This document shows positions 1 to 6,355 of a stretch of 11,980 bases of DNA, in pieces. Made by a program: the position numbers and the translations under genes. Position 1 is the first letter of the stretch. Each line of letters begins with the position of its first letter. A model generated the notes under the pieces. That model saw only the letters and a program-made list of their open reading frames with translations, ran no database searches and was not told the origin of the DNA. This DNA is from Physcocola sp002396385 (GTDB taxonomy: Bacteria; Bacteroidota; Bacteroidia; Bacteroidales; Paludibacteraceae). The DNA lies in NCBI GenBank assembly GCA_946535435.1, contig CAMNDM010000074.1, positions 1 through 11,980 on the forward strand, read 5' to 3'.

Positions 1-179
1 TAATTTTTTTACGGAAATATAACATTTAAGTGGTGTTTTTGGTGGTTTTACACCTGTTTTGACCTCTTGAGGCCCAATTCCAGTGCAGAAATAATGGTTT
101 CCTATATGATAACGAATGGATAAAATACTCTATGAAACTCGATAAGATTTTTTGAGCTAAAATCACCGACTAAAGGCGT

Positions 180-201
180 TTGTTTACGCATTGTTTACGC
201 A
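180..201. repeat. Tandem 11-bp direct repeat near the tRNA scar
   Basis: Two perfect adjacent copies of TTGTTTACGCA lie at 180-190 and 191-201. The 11-bp period is about one helical turn, so a bound protein would meet both copies on the same DNA face. Short direct repeats beside a tRNA attachment site are typical of arm-type binding sites of tyrosine recombinases; that role is inferred from position, since no integrase is visible in the window. Confidence 0.55.
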
Positions 202-205
202 GACA

Positions 206-240
206 TGAAAAAAGCACTTGCGAAAAACTCGTAAGTGCTT
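206..240 (-). terminator. Rho-independent terminator after the tRNA fragment
   Basis: Positions 212-223 pair with 229-240 in a 12-bp stem (one G-T wobble) with a 5-base loop, and on the minus strand the stem is followed by a run of T. It lies just downstream of the tRNA 3' end in the same direction, as expected for a tRNA terminator. Since the xylanase stop at 305 is on the same strand, it would also end xylanase transcripts that run through the tRNA remnant. Confidence 0.75.
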
Positions 241-251
241 GATTTTTAATG

Positions 252-298
252 TGGACCAGCCAGAGCTTGAACCTGGGACCTCCAGATTATGAGTCTTG
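252..298 (-). tRNA. Partial tRNA-Met (CAU), 3' half only; attachment-site remnant
   Basis: Read on the minus strand, this is the 3' part of a tRNA: anticodon loop CTCATAA at 293-287 with CAU anticodon at 291-289, 3' anticodon stem 286-282, variable loop 281-277, T stem 276-272 and 264-260 around the loop TTCAAGC, acceptor strand 259-253 and discriminator A at 252. CCA is not encoded. The 5' side of the anticodon stem pairs at four of five positions, and beyond it the D arm and the 5' acceptor strand are missing; the xylanase stop follows within about 10 bases. A 3' tRNA half without its 5' half is the usual mark left when an integrative element inserts into a tRNA gene. The CAU anticodon could be Met or lysidine-modified Ile; the fragment does not decide. 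Confidence 0.8.
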
Positions 299-304
299 TT
301 TTAT

Positions 305-2095
305 TTACTCTTTAATAATTTTTATGTGCTTGCGGTTCCCGTTTACCGTTCCAACTTCTACCACATACATGCCAGAACCGATACCGTTCAGGTTGAGTTC
401 TACATGATTGGTGCCTTTCCCTTTCAGAACTTCTTTACCCGATGAAGTCAGTAACACGTATTCGAAGTCGCCTGCACAGTCAATGTTCAGCAGGTCTTTG
501 ACGTTGGTTGGTACTACGCCGATGAGGGTTTCCGACTTCGTCGCTTTGGCTCTGGTCTGTGGCATATCTTCTATTATCTGCCAATAAGCCTCTTTGGGTT
601 TGTAGCCTGAGAAGAGGAGTGGACGCCCTTTTTTTCTCCAACTGATCTCGTCGTTTGTACCCCAGACGGTTACAACGCTGATTTCATCTTTATGTGTTTT
701 GTAAAGCTCGAACAGTTGCTTGTACATGTTTGCCTGGGTATCGTAGTTGTGGCCATCGGCTATCGTGATGTCCAATTCTGTTATCTGTATGTCGCAGCCG
801 ATGGTCGCATATTTTTCCAATGCTTCTTTGTATAGACTTACCGATGGATAATCGGTGCTCAGGTGTGATTGCATACCTATACCGTCGCATAACCCATTTG
901 CGTATAGTTTTTTTACGAGGTTGTAAATAGCGTCGCGTTTCGCTGGTACGTATTCATTATAGTCGTTGTAGTATATTTTGCATTTGCGTGGAAGTAGTTT
1001 CCTCGCACTCTCGAAGGCGGTGCTGATGAACGAGTCGTCTCCGTATATTTCCATCCATCTCGACTTCCCTTCTTCCTTGTAGTTGCTTCCCGGATCACGC
1101 ATATTTCCTCCGTCTACGTATACTTCGTTGACAATGTCCCATGCGTATATATCAAGATTTGGAAATTCGTTTTGCACAGCTTCTACTACATTCTTTATGT
1201 AGTTGTGTATGCGCTGGTCCATTATTTCTTTCGATACGGTTTGGCCGTTGTCTTCAAAACCCTCGTTGAAGAACCAGTCTGGGGTTTGCGAGTGCCATAT
1301 AAACACGTGCCCGCGTATCGGGATATTGTTCTCGCTACAGAATTTCAGCACCGTTCTTGTTGTCGCTGGCAGTTTCACTTGTGGGTTGACATTGTCCCCG
1401 TCGCTTATGCTGCTAGTTTGGTCGAGCAGACAGTCGGGCTTCAGCTCGTTGCCTGGTGTCACACTGTTGAAATGGTGCAAAACCATGTTTTTTGCGTTGG
1501 TCGGGGTAATTTCGCTGGCGGTTACAGCGGTCCCTACTTTGAAGTAGCCTGCAAACAGGTCTTTTAATGCGGGTTGGGTGCTGTAATCAATTATTTCCTC
1601 TACTTTTTCCTCGCATGTGAAATCGTCAATATAGAAACTCAGTGTTGCGTTCTCGTTGCTCTGCACGTACGGTTGTATGTTTGTTGCGGCTTCCGGAATA
1701 ACAATCTCACCCGATAGTTCTGTCCAGTTGTAGGCATTGACTTGCTTGCTGTCGATTGCTGGGTAGCTGTCATCTTCGCCCTGGGTGTATTGTAGGCTGA
1801 GCTCTATTCTCGCATTCTCTTTCGAGAAAACCCATACCGAGAATTTGTAGGTCTTCCCGGCCTGTATGTAGTCGTTCTGCACCAGTGCGCCGTGCCAGCC
1901 CGCTGAACGCTTGTCTACATATAGCGATTGCTCTCCTCCGTGTTTCTGCTCGGTTGAAAGTTCTATTGTGGTTTCTCCGGTCCCGCGTGCCGACCAATCG
2001 TTACTGTCCGACTCAAAGTCGTATGCAAGTCCCGCTGCATAACTGTTCATGCCAGTTAGGGCCAATCCCAATAATAACAGGTGTCTTTTTGTCAT
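305..2095 (-). CDS. Secreted GH10 endo-1,4-beta-xylanase with N-terminal CBM and T9SS tail
   Basis: Probable endo-1,4-beta-xylanase that cuts the xylan backbone outside the cell. Residues 1-20 form a Sec signal peptide (cleavage near SYA/A). Residues about 25-160 look like a beta-sandwich carbohydrate-binding module of the CBM22 or CBM4/9 type, ending in FYIDDF. Residues about 172-510 are the GH10 barrel, with RGHVFIWH at 261-268, the acid/base Glu324 in WDIVNE, the nucleophile Glu440 in QITELDI, a conserved QSH ending at His411 and a VWG motif at 477-479. Residues about 525-596 form a Por-type T9SS C-terminal sorting domain, so export is probably through the outer membrane with surface attachment. 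At 596 residues it is complete. The gene upstream, 107 bp away, is on the same strand with no clear promoter or terminator between them, so cotranscription is possible. The stop abuts the tRNA remnant, so this is the last gene at an island edge. Family call is firm; the CBM family number is less so. Confidence 0.95.
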   Translation of the reverse strand: MTKRHLLLLGLALTGMNSYAAGLAYDFESDSNDWSARGTGETTIELSTEQKHGGEQSLYVDKRSAGWHGALVQNDYIQAGKTYKFSVWVFSKENARIELSLQYTQGEDDSYPAIDSKQVNAYNWTELSGEIVIPEAATNIQPYVQSNENATLSFYIDDFTCEEKVEEIIDYSTQPALKDLFAGYFKVGTAVTASEITPTNAKNMVLHHFNSVTPGNELKPDCLLDQTSSISDGDNVNPQVKLPATTRTVLKFCSENNIPIRGHVFIWHSQTPDWFFNEGFEDNGQTVSKEIMDQRIHNYIKNVVEAVQNEFPNLDIYAWDIVNEVYVDGGNMRDPGSNYKEEGKSRWMEIYGDDSFISTAFESARKLLPRKCKIYYNDYNEYVPAKRDAIYNLVKKLYANGLCDGIGMQSHLSTDYPSVSLYKEALEKYATIGCDIQITELDITIADGHNYDTQANMYKQLFELYKTHKDEISVVTVWGTNDEISWRKKGRPLLFSGYKPKEAYWQIIEDMPQTRAKATKSETLIGVVPTNVKDLLNIDCAGDFEYVLLTSSGKEVLKGKGTNHVELNLNGIGSGMYVVEVGTVNGNRKHIKIIKE

Positions 2096-2202
2096 AATTG
2101 TGAAGTTTTTGGTAGTTCTGTTTTTACTTACTTTTCTATTTTGATGTTTTTTATTCTGTTAGGTTGGAAGAACTAGGCGCTCTTCCTGATTATCTGGCTT
2201 TG

Positions 2203-2766
2203 TTATAGCTTTTTCCCGTCGTTGAATGCTTGTCCCACTTTTTTACCCAATTCAATGTACGAGTGGTGTACGGGGTCGTAGGTTATCAGCCCCATTTTTT
2301 CAATGTCGGGTTGTCCGTCGCTGGCAAGGTAGTGTTCGTCTACAAGAATGTTGACTATTTCAGCCACCAGATAGTATCCGGTCTCCGATTCTTCTATCTT
2401 TCGGTTTATACGGCATTCCAGTGTCATTGGAAAGTCGGTGAAGACCGGGGCGTTCACTTTTTGGGCTTTTTCTACCTTCCAGCCCGTTTTCTCTATTTTC
2501 CTGGGCTCTTTTTTTGCACTCACAATGCCGACATAGTCGGCCGCTACCAGTGTTTTAGAGGTAGCGAAAGCCACTGTGAATTCGCCATTGTTGGCTTCCA
2601 GGTTCTCGGTGGTGGCGTGTGCTCCCATCGATATCATTATTTCTTTCATGTCCCACTGGCCACCCCAGGCGGCGTTCATGGCGTTGGCTTCGCCTTTTTT
2701 GTTGTAGGTGCCGATTATCAGCACGGGTTGTGGAACTACCCATGGTTTTGCTTCAAAACTTTTCAT
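2203..2766 (-). CDS. Flavin reductase-like FMN-binding protein
   Basis: A 187-residue cytoplasmic protein of the flavin reductase-like (split-barrel FMN-binding) family. The N-terminal pattern PxPVLIIGT at about 12-20, followed by a GxxNAMNAAWGG segment at 25-36, is the usual flavin-binding start of this family. The later segment with NNGEFTVAFAT and the ADYVG motif also fits. Full length for the family, with no signal peptide and no membrane segment. Relatives bind FMN and take part in redox or oxygen-stress chemistry; the substrate cannot be read from the sequence. It sits between the xylanase and the secreted hydrolase but has no obvious link to xylan, and a terminator at 2819-2857 separates it from the gene upstream. 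Confidence 0.85.
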   Translation of the reverse strand: MKSFEAKPWVVPQPVLIIGTYNKKGEANAMNAAWGGQWDMKEIMISMGAHATTENLEANNGEFTVAFATSKTLVAADYVGIVSAKKEPRKIEKTGWKVEKAQKVNAPVFTDFPMTLECRINRKIEESETGYYLVAEIVNILVDEHYLASDGQPDIEKMGLITYDPVHHSYIELGKKVGQAFNDGKKL

Positions 2767-2808
2767 TTCTGTGCTTTTTTATGAAAGGTGGTTTTTCTTT
2801 CTCCGGTG

Positions 2809-2816
2809 TAAAGTTA
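2809..2816 (-). promoter_or_regulatory. Possible -7 box for the flavin reductase gene
   Basis: The minus strand reads TAACTTTA here, one base off the Bacteroidota TAnnTTTG box, placing a start about 35-40 bases before the ATG. It lies directly downstream of the terminator of the preceding gene. No matching -33 TTTG was found, so the call is weak. Confidence 0.3.
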
Positions 2817-2818
2817 AA

Positions 2819-2857
2819 TAAAAAAAGCATGTCTGCCCTCTCGGGTTACATGCTTTT
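2819..2857 (-). terminator. Terminator after the secreted hydrolase gene
   Basis: Positions 2823-2832 pair with 2848-2857 (10 bp), and the loop holds a further CCC/GGG pairing (2836-2838 with 2843-2845). On the minus strand the stem runs into seven T. It lies 37 bases after the hydrolase stop and separates that transcript from the flavin reductase gene. Confidence 0.8.
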
Positions 2858-2893
2858 CTTAGTTGTTTTAAAAGTAATGTATTTTATAAGAAC

Positions 2894-3829
2894 CTACCAG
2901 TTCTTGTATTTGCCATTCCAGTAACCTTTGTCGCCAATAATGTTGCCATTCACATATTGACCGTTTGGTGTGGTGAATTCGCTCTTGTGGTCTTCTCCTC
3001 CAATCTGCCAGCGCATCCAGGCTACGGTTGCGGCCATACCGCTCCAAGGACCTGAACCGTGCCCCCAGTTGTTGCCTACCATCTTTATCAGACAGGCCGG
3101 ACATTTTACGCCGTTGTTGCCATAGTCGGCTTCTGCGTTTGGAGCTTCCATTCCTGCTTCTCCGTACACAATCATTGCTGTTTTGTCTGTCGGTACCAGT
3201 GTCATTGCACTGTGATTCAGGTCTCCGCTGTTGTTCAGGGCTGCGGTTACCACTCGTTTGTCCTTAATGAGGGCCTGTTCCGATTCTAGTCCGCCCATCG
3301 AGTGCCCAGCACAACCTACACGGTCGGTTATAATGCGGTTGTAGAGTGGACCGTTGGGGTCGTTGCTCTTTTCTTCCAGCCAGTCGAGTGCAGCACTTGC
3401 CAAGTCGCCGCTTCCTGGCGATTCTCTCAACGCCATAACTACAAATCCATGCGACGCAAGGCGGTTTATTATGCCCATATATTCGCTTGGCTTGCTACCT
3501 CCGCCTGGTCCCCATATAACCACGCCGTGCTTGACGTAAGGGTCGTTCGACATCTCGGTCGGATATACCAGAATGTTACCTCCGCCTGGACCTATATTTT
3601 CCATTTTTGTTAGTTTCATCGGACCATCCTGGTTCACGTTGTCACCAGCCAGGAAGACTTTTATTTCCTTTGGCTCGTCTTCGTTATATTCCACAAAGTC
3701 CACTTGCTTCACTTCTTCTGTTGGGTAGAATATTTCAGAACCATCGGTTTTTAATACTCTCATCTTATAGGTCTGGGCTAATGCGCTTGTGGCTATTAGT
3801 GCCGTTGCCAGTAGGGTTAGTTTCTTCAT
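2894..3829 (-). CDS. Secreted alpha/beta-hydrolase (dienelactone hydrolase/cutinase-like esterase)
   Basis: A 311-residue secreted serine hydrolase. Residues 1-18 are a Sec signal peptide (cleavage near ALA/Q). Residues about 20-46 form a short segment with the pattern DGSEIFYPTEEVKQVDF, a leader motif often seen in Bacteroidales secreted proteins. The hydrolase fold follows from about residue 80: an oxyanion-type loop GPGGG at 107-111, the nucleophile elbow GHSMGG with Ser177, and a likely catalytic His257 in NNWGHGSG. The acid residue is not certain. The overall pattern resembles the cutinase/dienelactone-hydrolase group that includes polyester and acetyl-xylan-type esterases. The start overlaps the stop of the gene before it by ATGA, so translation is coupled. 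It lacks the T9SS tail that its partner carries. Xylan or feruloyl/acetyl ester removal is inferred from the xylanase nearby; the substrate is unproven. Confidence 0.85.
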   Translation of the reverse strand: MKKLTLLATALIATSALAQTYKMRVLKTDGSEIFYPTEEVKQVDFVEYNEDEPKEIKVFLAGDNVNQDGPMKLTKMENIGPGGGNILVYPTEMSNDPYVKHGVVIWGPGGGSKPSEYMGIINRLASHGFVVMALRESPGSGDLASAALDWLEEKSNDPNGPLYNRIITDRVGCAGHSMGGLESEQALIKDKRVVTAALNNSGDLNHSAMTLVPTDKTAMIVYGEAGMEAPNAEADYGNNGVKCPACLIKMVGNNWGHGSGPWSGMAATVAWMRWQIGGEDHKSEFTTPNGQYVNGNIIGDKGYWNGKYKNW

Positions 3830-4296
3830 TTTATGATAAGTTTTACTGTGGTTGAACTGATTTTTATTAGTACGACTCCTTTGCCCGCCTGGCTAAGGTC
3901 TATGTCGAGCGTTCCTTGTGAGTCTGTCTGGTAGGTGCCGGTTAGTTTGCCTTGCACGCTGAATACTTGCACGGTCTGGTTCGCTCCGCCGTTTCTGATA
4001 CTCAGCTTTCCCCCTGTTGCCCATACTACTGCTTTGTCGCCGTCCTCAATCAGCTTGCTTGCTGTCTGTTCTTTCAAAAAGTAATATTTTTCAACTTCCG
4101 GAATGTTGAATTCTGCGCTTGCCTTGTCTGTATTAACCAGTAGTTTAGCTCCCGAATAGGTTATAACGGGAGAGTCGCCCAACTCGTAATACTGTTTCTC
4201 GCCTTGTTTGTCTTCTACTACCAGCACTTCGGCCATTGCTTGTTGCAATGAGAATAGTAGTGGAACAATGGTTAAAAAAATGCTTTTACTATTCAT
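3826..4296 (-). CDS. Small secreted protein with T9SS-like C-terminal tail, coupled to hydrolase
   Basis: A 156-residue protein with no catalytic domain that I recognise. Residues 1-22 are a signal peptide (cleavage near AMA/E). Residues about 24-73 contain two turns of a beta-strand pattern (VVEDKQGEKQYYEL, then AEFNIPEVEKYYF) similar to the YPTEEVKQVDF leader segment of the hydrolase downstream. Residues about 95-156 match the Por-type T9SS sorting domain: a VQVFSVQGKLTG strand, a DIDLSQAGKGVVLIKI core and the basic end VKLIIK. Its TGA stop overlaps the ATG of the hydrolase by four bases, so the two are expressed as one unit. A role as a surface-delivered partner of the hydrolase is a guess from this coupling. 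Related small proteins are usually annotated only as hypothetical or as T9SS-tail proteins. Confidence 0.8.
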   Translation of the reverse strand: MNSKSIFLTIVPLLFSLQQAMAEVLVVEDKQGEKQYYELGDSPVITYSGAKLLVNTDKASAEFNIPEVEKYYFLKEQTASKLIEDGDKAVVWATGGKLSIRNGGANQTVQVFSVQGKLTGTYQTDSQGTLDIDLSQAGKGVVLIKISSTTVKLIIK

Positions 4297-4371
4297 TTAC
4301 ACTTACTTTTTTAAAACTATAGTCATCTCTTATATCACTAAAAGACTGACTTTTATTCTTGGTTACGCTGG

Positions 4372-4379
4372 CAAATTTA
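4372..4379 (-). promoter_or_regulatory. Candidate -7 box for the coupled small protein/hydrolase operon
   Basis: The minus strand reads TAAATTTG, an exact match to TAnnTTTG, about 75 bases before the ATG at 4296. A -33 TTTG at the usual spacing is not evident. The long leader and the absence of another match make this the best candidate. Confidence 0.4.
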
Positions 4380-4634
4380 GTCTTTTTTATTGTTAGACTG
4401 CTGCTTTGTTTTGTGTTCTATAACAATGTTTTTTAATATGTAAATTTCGGTCAATTATTGATAATCATTATTATAGAGTGCGTATTCGGACCATTTAGAC
4501 TGCCTCTCTGACGGAATCTTTATAATGGGGCTCCTCTCCCTTTTTGTCATTTTTGTCCAACTTGTAGCCTTCGTGTGCCGATATTGTCAAAATAATTGTA
4601 CTTTTCTTTCTCTGTGTGTTTTCATCTATTCCTT
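4380..4634. other. Intergenic stretch with no recognised feature
   Basis: AT-rich DNA between the operon promoter and the stop of the esterase gene on the same strand. I found no convincing ORF, tRNA or strong hairpin with a T run. No clear terminator for the esterase gene is visible here. Confidence 0.5.
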
Positions 4635-5336
4635 CTATAGTCTGGCGGTTTTTATGATTTTTATTAGTTTCCCAAATCCTTTCCCTGTCCTAATTTCTGG
4701 AAATTGGAAGTGCCCTCCCTTGTTCCATTCAAAAACACAGTGCTCCGCTCCCAGCTGTTCCCTCATTTGTTGGTGAAGTTTCTCTATGTTTGTCCCTGTT
4801 TTTGACAAAATGGGGTGGTTGGCGCTTGCTTCTGCGTCGCCTAGACTTAAATACACTGCTTTTGCCTTTGTTGTGTGCCGGCTGGCATATAGGTCCCAAT
4901 TGTTGTACCATACCGAGGGCGATGCTGCCGCTATGCCTGTAAACAGGTCTGTTTGCAGGCTTGTCCAGAGCGCGAACAGACCGGCAAGCGAATAGCCGCC
5001 CAGCAGGTAGCGTGTGTCGTCTCTTAGTCCGTATTTTACCTGTAAGTAGGGTAGCAGTTGTTCCTCTATGAAGCGGAGGGTGCTTGCTGCGTTTCCGCTG
5101 AAGGCTTTGTTGCTGAATACGGCTTTGCTCTCCCAGGGGCTTAGATCTCCATTCCAGTCGGTTATTTCCATTCCCACAAACAGGTATTCTGTCCCATCCG
5201 CCTCTATGTTTATTTGGTCGAGCTCGTTTTGCAGCAGTGCCAGTTCGCGCCGTTCCAGTGGTTGGACGATGCAGATGTCGCTTGCCTCTCCAACCACCAC
5301 AATTGTCTTGCCGTTCAGTTGCTCCTCTTTATGCAT
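4635..5336 (-). CDS. Cytoplasmic esterase D/enterochelin esterase-like alpha/beta-hydrolase
   Basis: A 233-residue serine esterase of the putative esterase (Fes/EstD-like, PF00756-type) group. The triad is visible: Ser116 in the GGYSLAG elbow (113-119), Asp167 in VYLSLGDAE and His209 in KGGHFQ. ASPSVWYNN at about 138-146 is a typical family segment. There is no signal peptide, so it should act in the cytoplasm on imported ester-bearing sugars or on siderophore-like esters; neither is shown by the sequence. It is slightly short for the family, with the N-terminal strands reduced rather than missing. The start at 5336 has no Shine-Dalgarno sequence, as is common in this phylum. It is divergent from the small plus-strand gene 54 bp away. 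The nearby xylanase and secreted hydrolase make a carbohydrate-esterase role plausible. Confidence 0.85.
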   Translation of the reverse strand: MHKEEQLNGKTIVVVGEASDICIVQPLERRELALLQNELDQINIEADGTEYLFVGMEITDWNGDLSPWESKAVFSNKAFSGNAASTLRFIEEQLLPYLQVKYGLRDDTRYLLGGYSLAGLFALWTSLQTDLFTGIAAASPSVWYNNWDLYASRHTTKAKAVYLSLGDAEASANHPILSKTGTNIEKLHQQMREQLGAEHCVFEWNKGGHFQFPEIRTGKGFGKLIKIIKTARL

Positions 5337-5390
5337 AATGATAGGCGTGTTTTAACGTTCGAAACTATTAACTTCTTAAATCCGAGAAAA

Positions 5391-5600
5391 ATGAATACAA
5401 GATTTTTGAACTACACATACAAGCCTGCAGTACTTATTGAATTAAACAAGATAAAATCCGTGCTTCAAACATACTTCATTAAGGGTAAATCCTCTGACAG
5501 GTATAATCTGTTTCAAGCATGCAAACTACACCACAAAGCAAGGGAATTATGCAACATGGTTGAGGATTTAATCGATGAAGTAGAAGAGAAGGCTCGTTAA
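5391..5600 (+). CDS. Small helical protein of unknown function (69 aa)
   Basis: I do not recognise this protein. The frame is open further upstream, to 5214, but that part runs antisense through the esterase gene, so I take the ATG at 5391, which lies in the short divergent gap. The 69 residues are charged and probably all helical, with a core LIELNKIKSVLQTYFIKG followed by a KLHHKARELCNMVEDLIDEVEE helix and two Cys (44 and 54). No signal peptide or membrane segment. Codons are more A/T-rich (ATA, AGG, TTA, ACA) than in the neighbours, which fits transferred DNA. Its TAA overlaps the stop of a small gene on the other strand by four bases. It could be an antitoxin-like or regulatory small protein, but nothing proves it. 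Confidence 0.6.
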   Translation: MNTRFLNYTYKPAVLIELNKIKSVLQTYFIKGKSSDRYNLFQACKLHHKARELCNMVEDLIDEVEEKAR

Positions 5601-5752
5601 TCATCCAAATGTCGAGATAGATGGAATAATTCTTCATATACTTGGTCAAGTTCAAAGACTAAGTCTTTAATCAAATCTCCATATTCAGTATCGTCTTGAT
5701 GTTTAATGTTCACTTCGACAAATTTATGATGGGCTACCTTTAGCTCTTCCAT
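5597..5752 (-). CDS. Small acidic protein of unknown function (51 aa), convergent with neighbour
   Basis: A 51-residue acidic, probably helical protein, beginning MEELKVAHHKFVEV and ending LFHLSRHLDD; no family recognised. The start is taken at 5752 because the promoter at 5809-5838 would give it a leader of about 50 bases. A second ATG at 5798 opens a related-looking helical frame (MYEVMEEVIKKAEAIY), but it is out of register by one base across a run of seven A (minus strand, 5772-5766). Skipping one base in that run would join the two into a 66-residue protein. The stop codon overlaps that of the plus-strand gene, so the two genes face each other tail to tail. Codon use is A/T-rich like its neighbour. 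Real expression is likely given the promoter; function is unknown. Confidence 0.55.
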   Translation of the reverse strand: MEELKVAHHKFVEVNIKHQDDTEYGDLIKDLVFELDQVYEELFHLSRHLDD

Positions 5753-5808
5753 AAATAGCTTCTGCTTTTTTTATAACTTCTTCCATAACTTCATACATTT
5801 GGTTTATT

Positions 5809-5838
5809 CAAAGATAAATGAAGTTCTTACAAAACAAA
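5809..5838 (-). promoter_or_regulatory. Bacteroidota-type promoter for the small minus-strand gene
   Basis: On the minus strand a TTTG (-33) at 5838-5835 is followed after 18 bases by TATCTTTG (-7) at 5816-5809, an exact TAnnTTTG box; usual spacing is 19-21. It points at the 51-residue gene and would place the transcript start near 5802, almost on the alternative ATG at 5798. Confidence 0.6.
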
Positions 5839-6252
5839 AGTGATGCCGATAAAATCCGTCTTGTACGTACGGTTATTTCTTTGCTTTCTATTTTTTTTGC
5901 TGTATTCTGAAAATGTTTTTTTAACCGCAAACTGTTGTATGTTTAATGATTGTTTTGTGTCTTGATTGCGGATTTCCTTGGATTTGTACCTAAGTAGCAG
6001 TAAATCAGGATTGTTAATATTTTGTTTATATCTTCTAGTGAAAATCTTTATTTCTGTTTTCTCTTTCTCTCTATATTTGCGTCGGCTTGAGTGAGAGTGG
6101 TGTTGCAAGGTTGCAACTTCTGTTTTTTCGTTCTGCTGTTGTTATTTTTACAGACGTAAAACGATGGCCGTGAAATGATTTGGAAATGATGTTTTGATAT
6201 GGTTTGTAAGAAGTATGTGGAATGTATATGATGTGGAATTTTAGAAAGAAGG
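5839..6252. other. AT-rich intergenic region, no gene recognised
   Basis: About 410 bases without a convincing gene. A minus-strand frame of 93 codons runs through 6108-5827, but it is a low-complexity Lys/Arg/Asn translation of AT-rich DNA and ends just above a good promoter, so I do not call it. The only structure is the inverted repeat at 6102-6117. Confidence 0.5.
6102..6117. repeat. Inverted repeat GTTGCAA-GG-TTGCAAC
   Basis: Two perfect 7-bp arms (6102-6108 and 6111-6117) are separated by GG. The arms also contain the palindrome TTGCAA twice as a direct repeat. Such short symmetric sites usually bind a dimeric protein. The spacer is too short for a stable RNA hairpin, so a DNA-level site is more likely. 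Confidence 0.5.
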
Positions 6253-6284
6253 GTAGCGTTGTTCTATAACGGCGCTACTTTTTT
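6253..6284 (+). terminator. Orphan terminator-like hairpin
   Basis: Positions 6253-6258 (GTAGCG) pair with 6273-6278 (CGCTAC), followed by six T at 6279-6284. It points rightward, but there is no plus-strand gene for 650 bases upstream after the small gene ending at 5600. It may end a non-coding transcript or be a relic. Confidence 0.5.
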
Positions 6285-6319
6285 GATGAATCTGTAGGAT
6301 TCGCGTATTTGTCTTTTTG

Positions 6320-6346
6320 TATCTTTGCTTTTCAATAATGAAGGAG
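6320..6346 (+). promoter_or_regulatory. Promoter box and Shine-Dalgarno for the acetyltransferase
   Basis: TATCTTTG at 6320-6327 matches the TAnnTTTG box exactly, placing the transcript start near 6334. AAGGAG at 6341-6346 lies nine bases before the ATG at 6356, a real Shine-Dalgarno sequence, which is unusual in this phylum and supports this start. No -33 TTTG at normal spacing. Confidence 0.55.
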
Positions 6347-6355
6347 TAAGGCAAT

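Noticed and set aside
1..25. Possible leftward gene start (ATG at 25 on the minus strand, reading MLYFRKKI)
   Set aside because: Only eight codons are inside the window. It could be an integrase start next to the attachment site, but another minus-strand frame is open over the same bases, so there is not enough to call.
1172..1567. Plus-strand frames of 131 and 114 codons
   Set aside because: They are antisense to the conserved GH10 barrel and show no family features of their own.
2164..2188. Hairpin GGAAGA/TCTTCC between the flavin reductase and xylanase genes as a terminator
   Set aside because: Only six base pairs with a nine-base loop and no T run on the minus strand.
2230..2784. Plus-strand frame of 184 codons
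   Set aside because: It is the mirror of the flavin reductase gene; Phe/Val/Gly/His-rich shadow composition and no recognisable motif.
5827..6108. Minus-strand frame of 93 codons
   Set aside because: Low-complexity basic composition from AT-rich DNA, no motif, and no promoter or ribosome site of its own.
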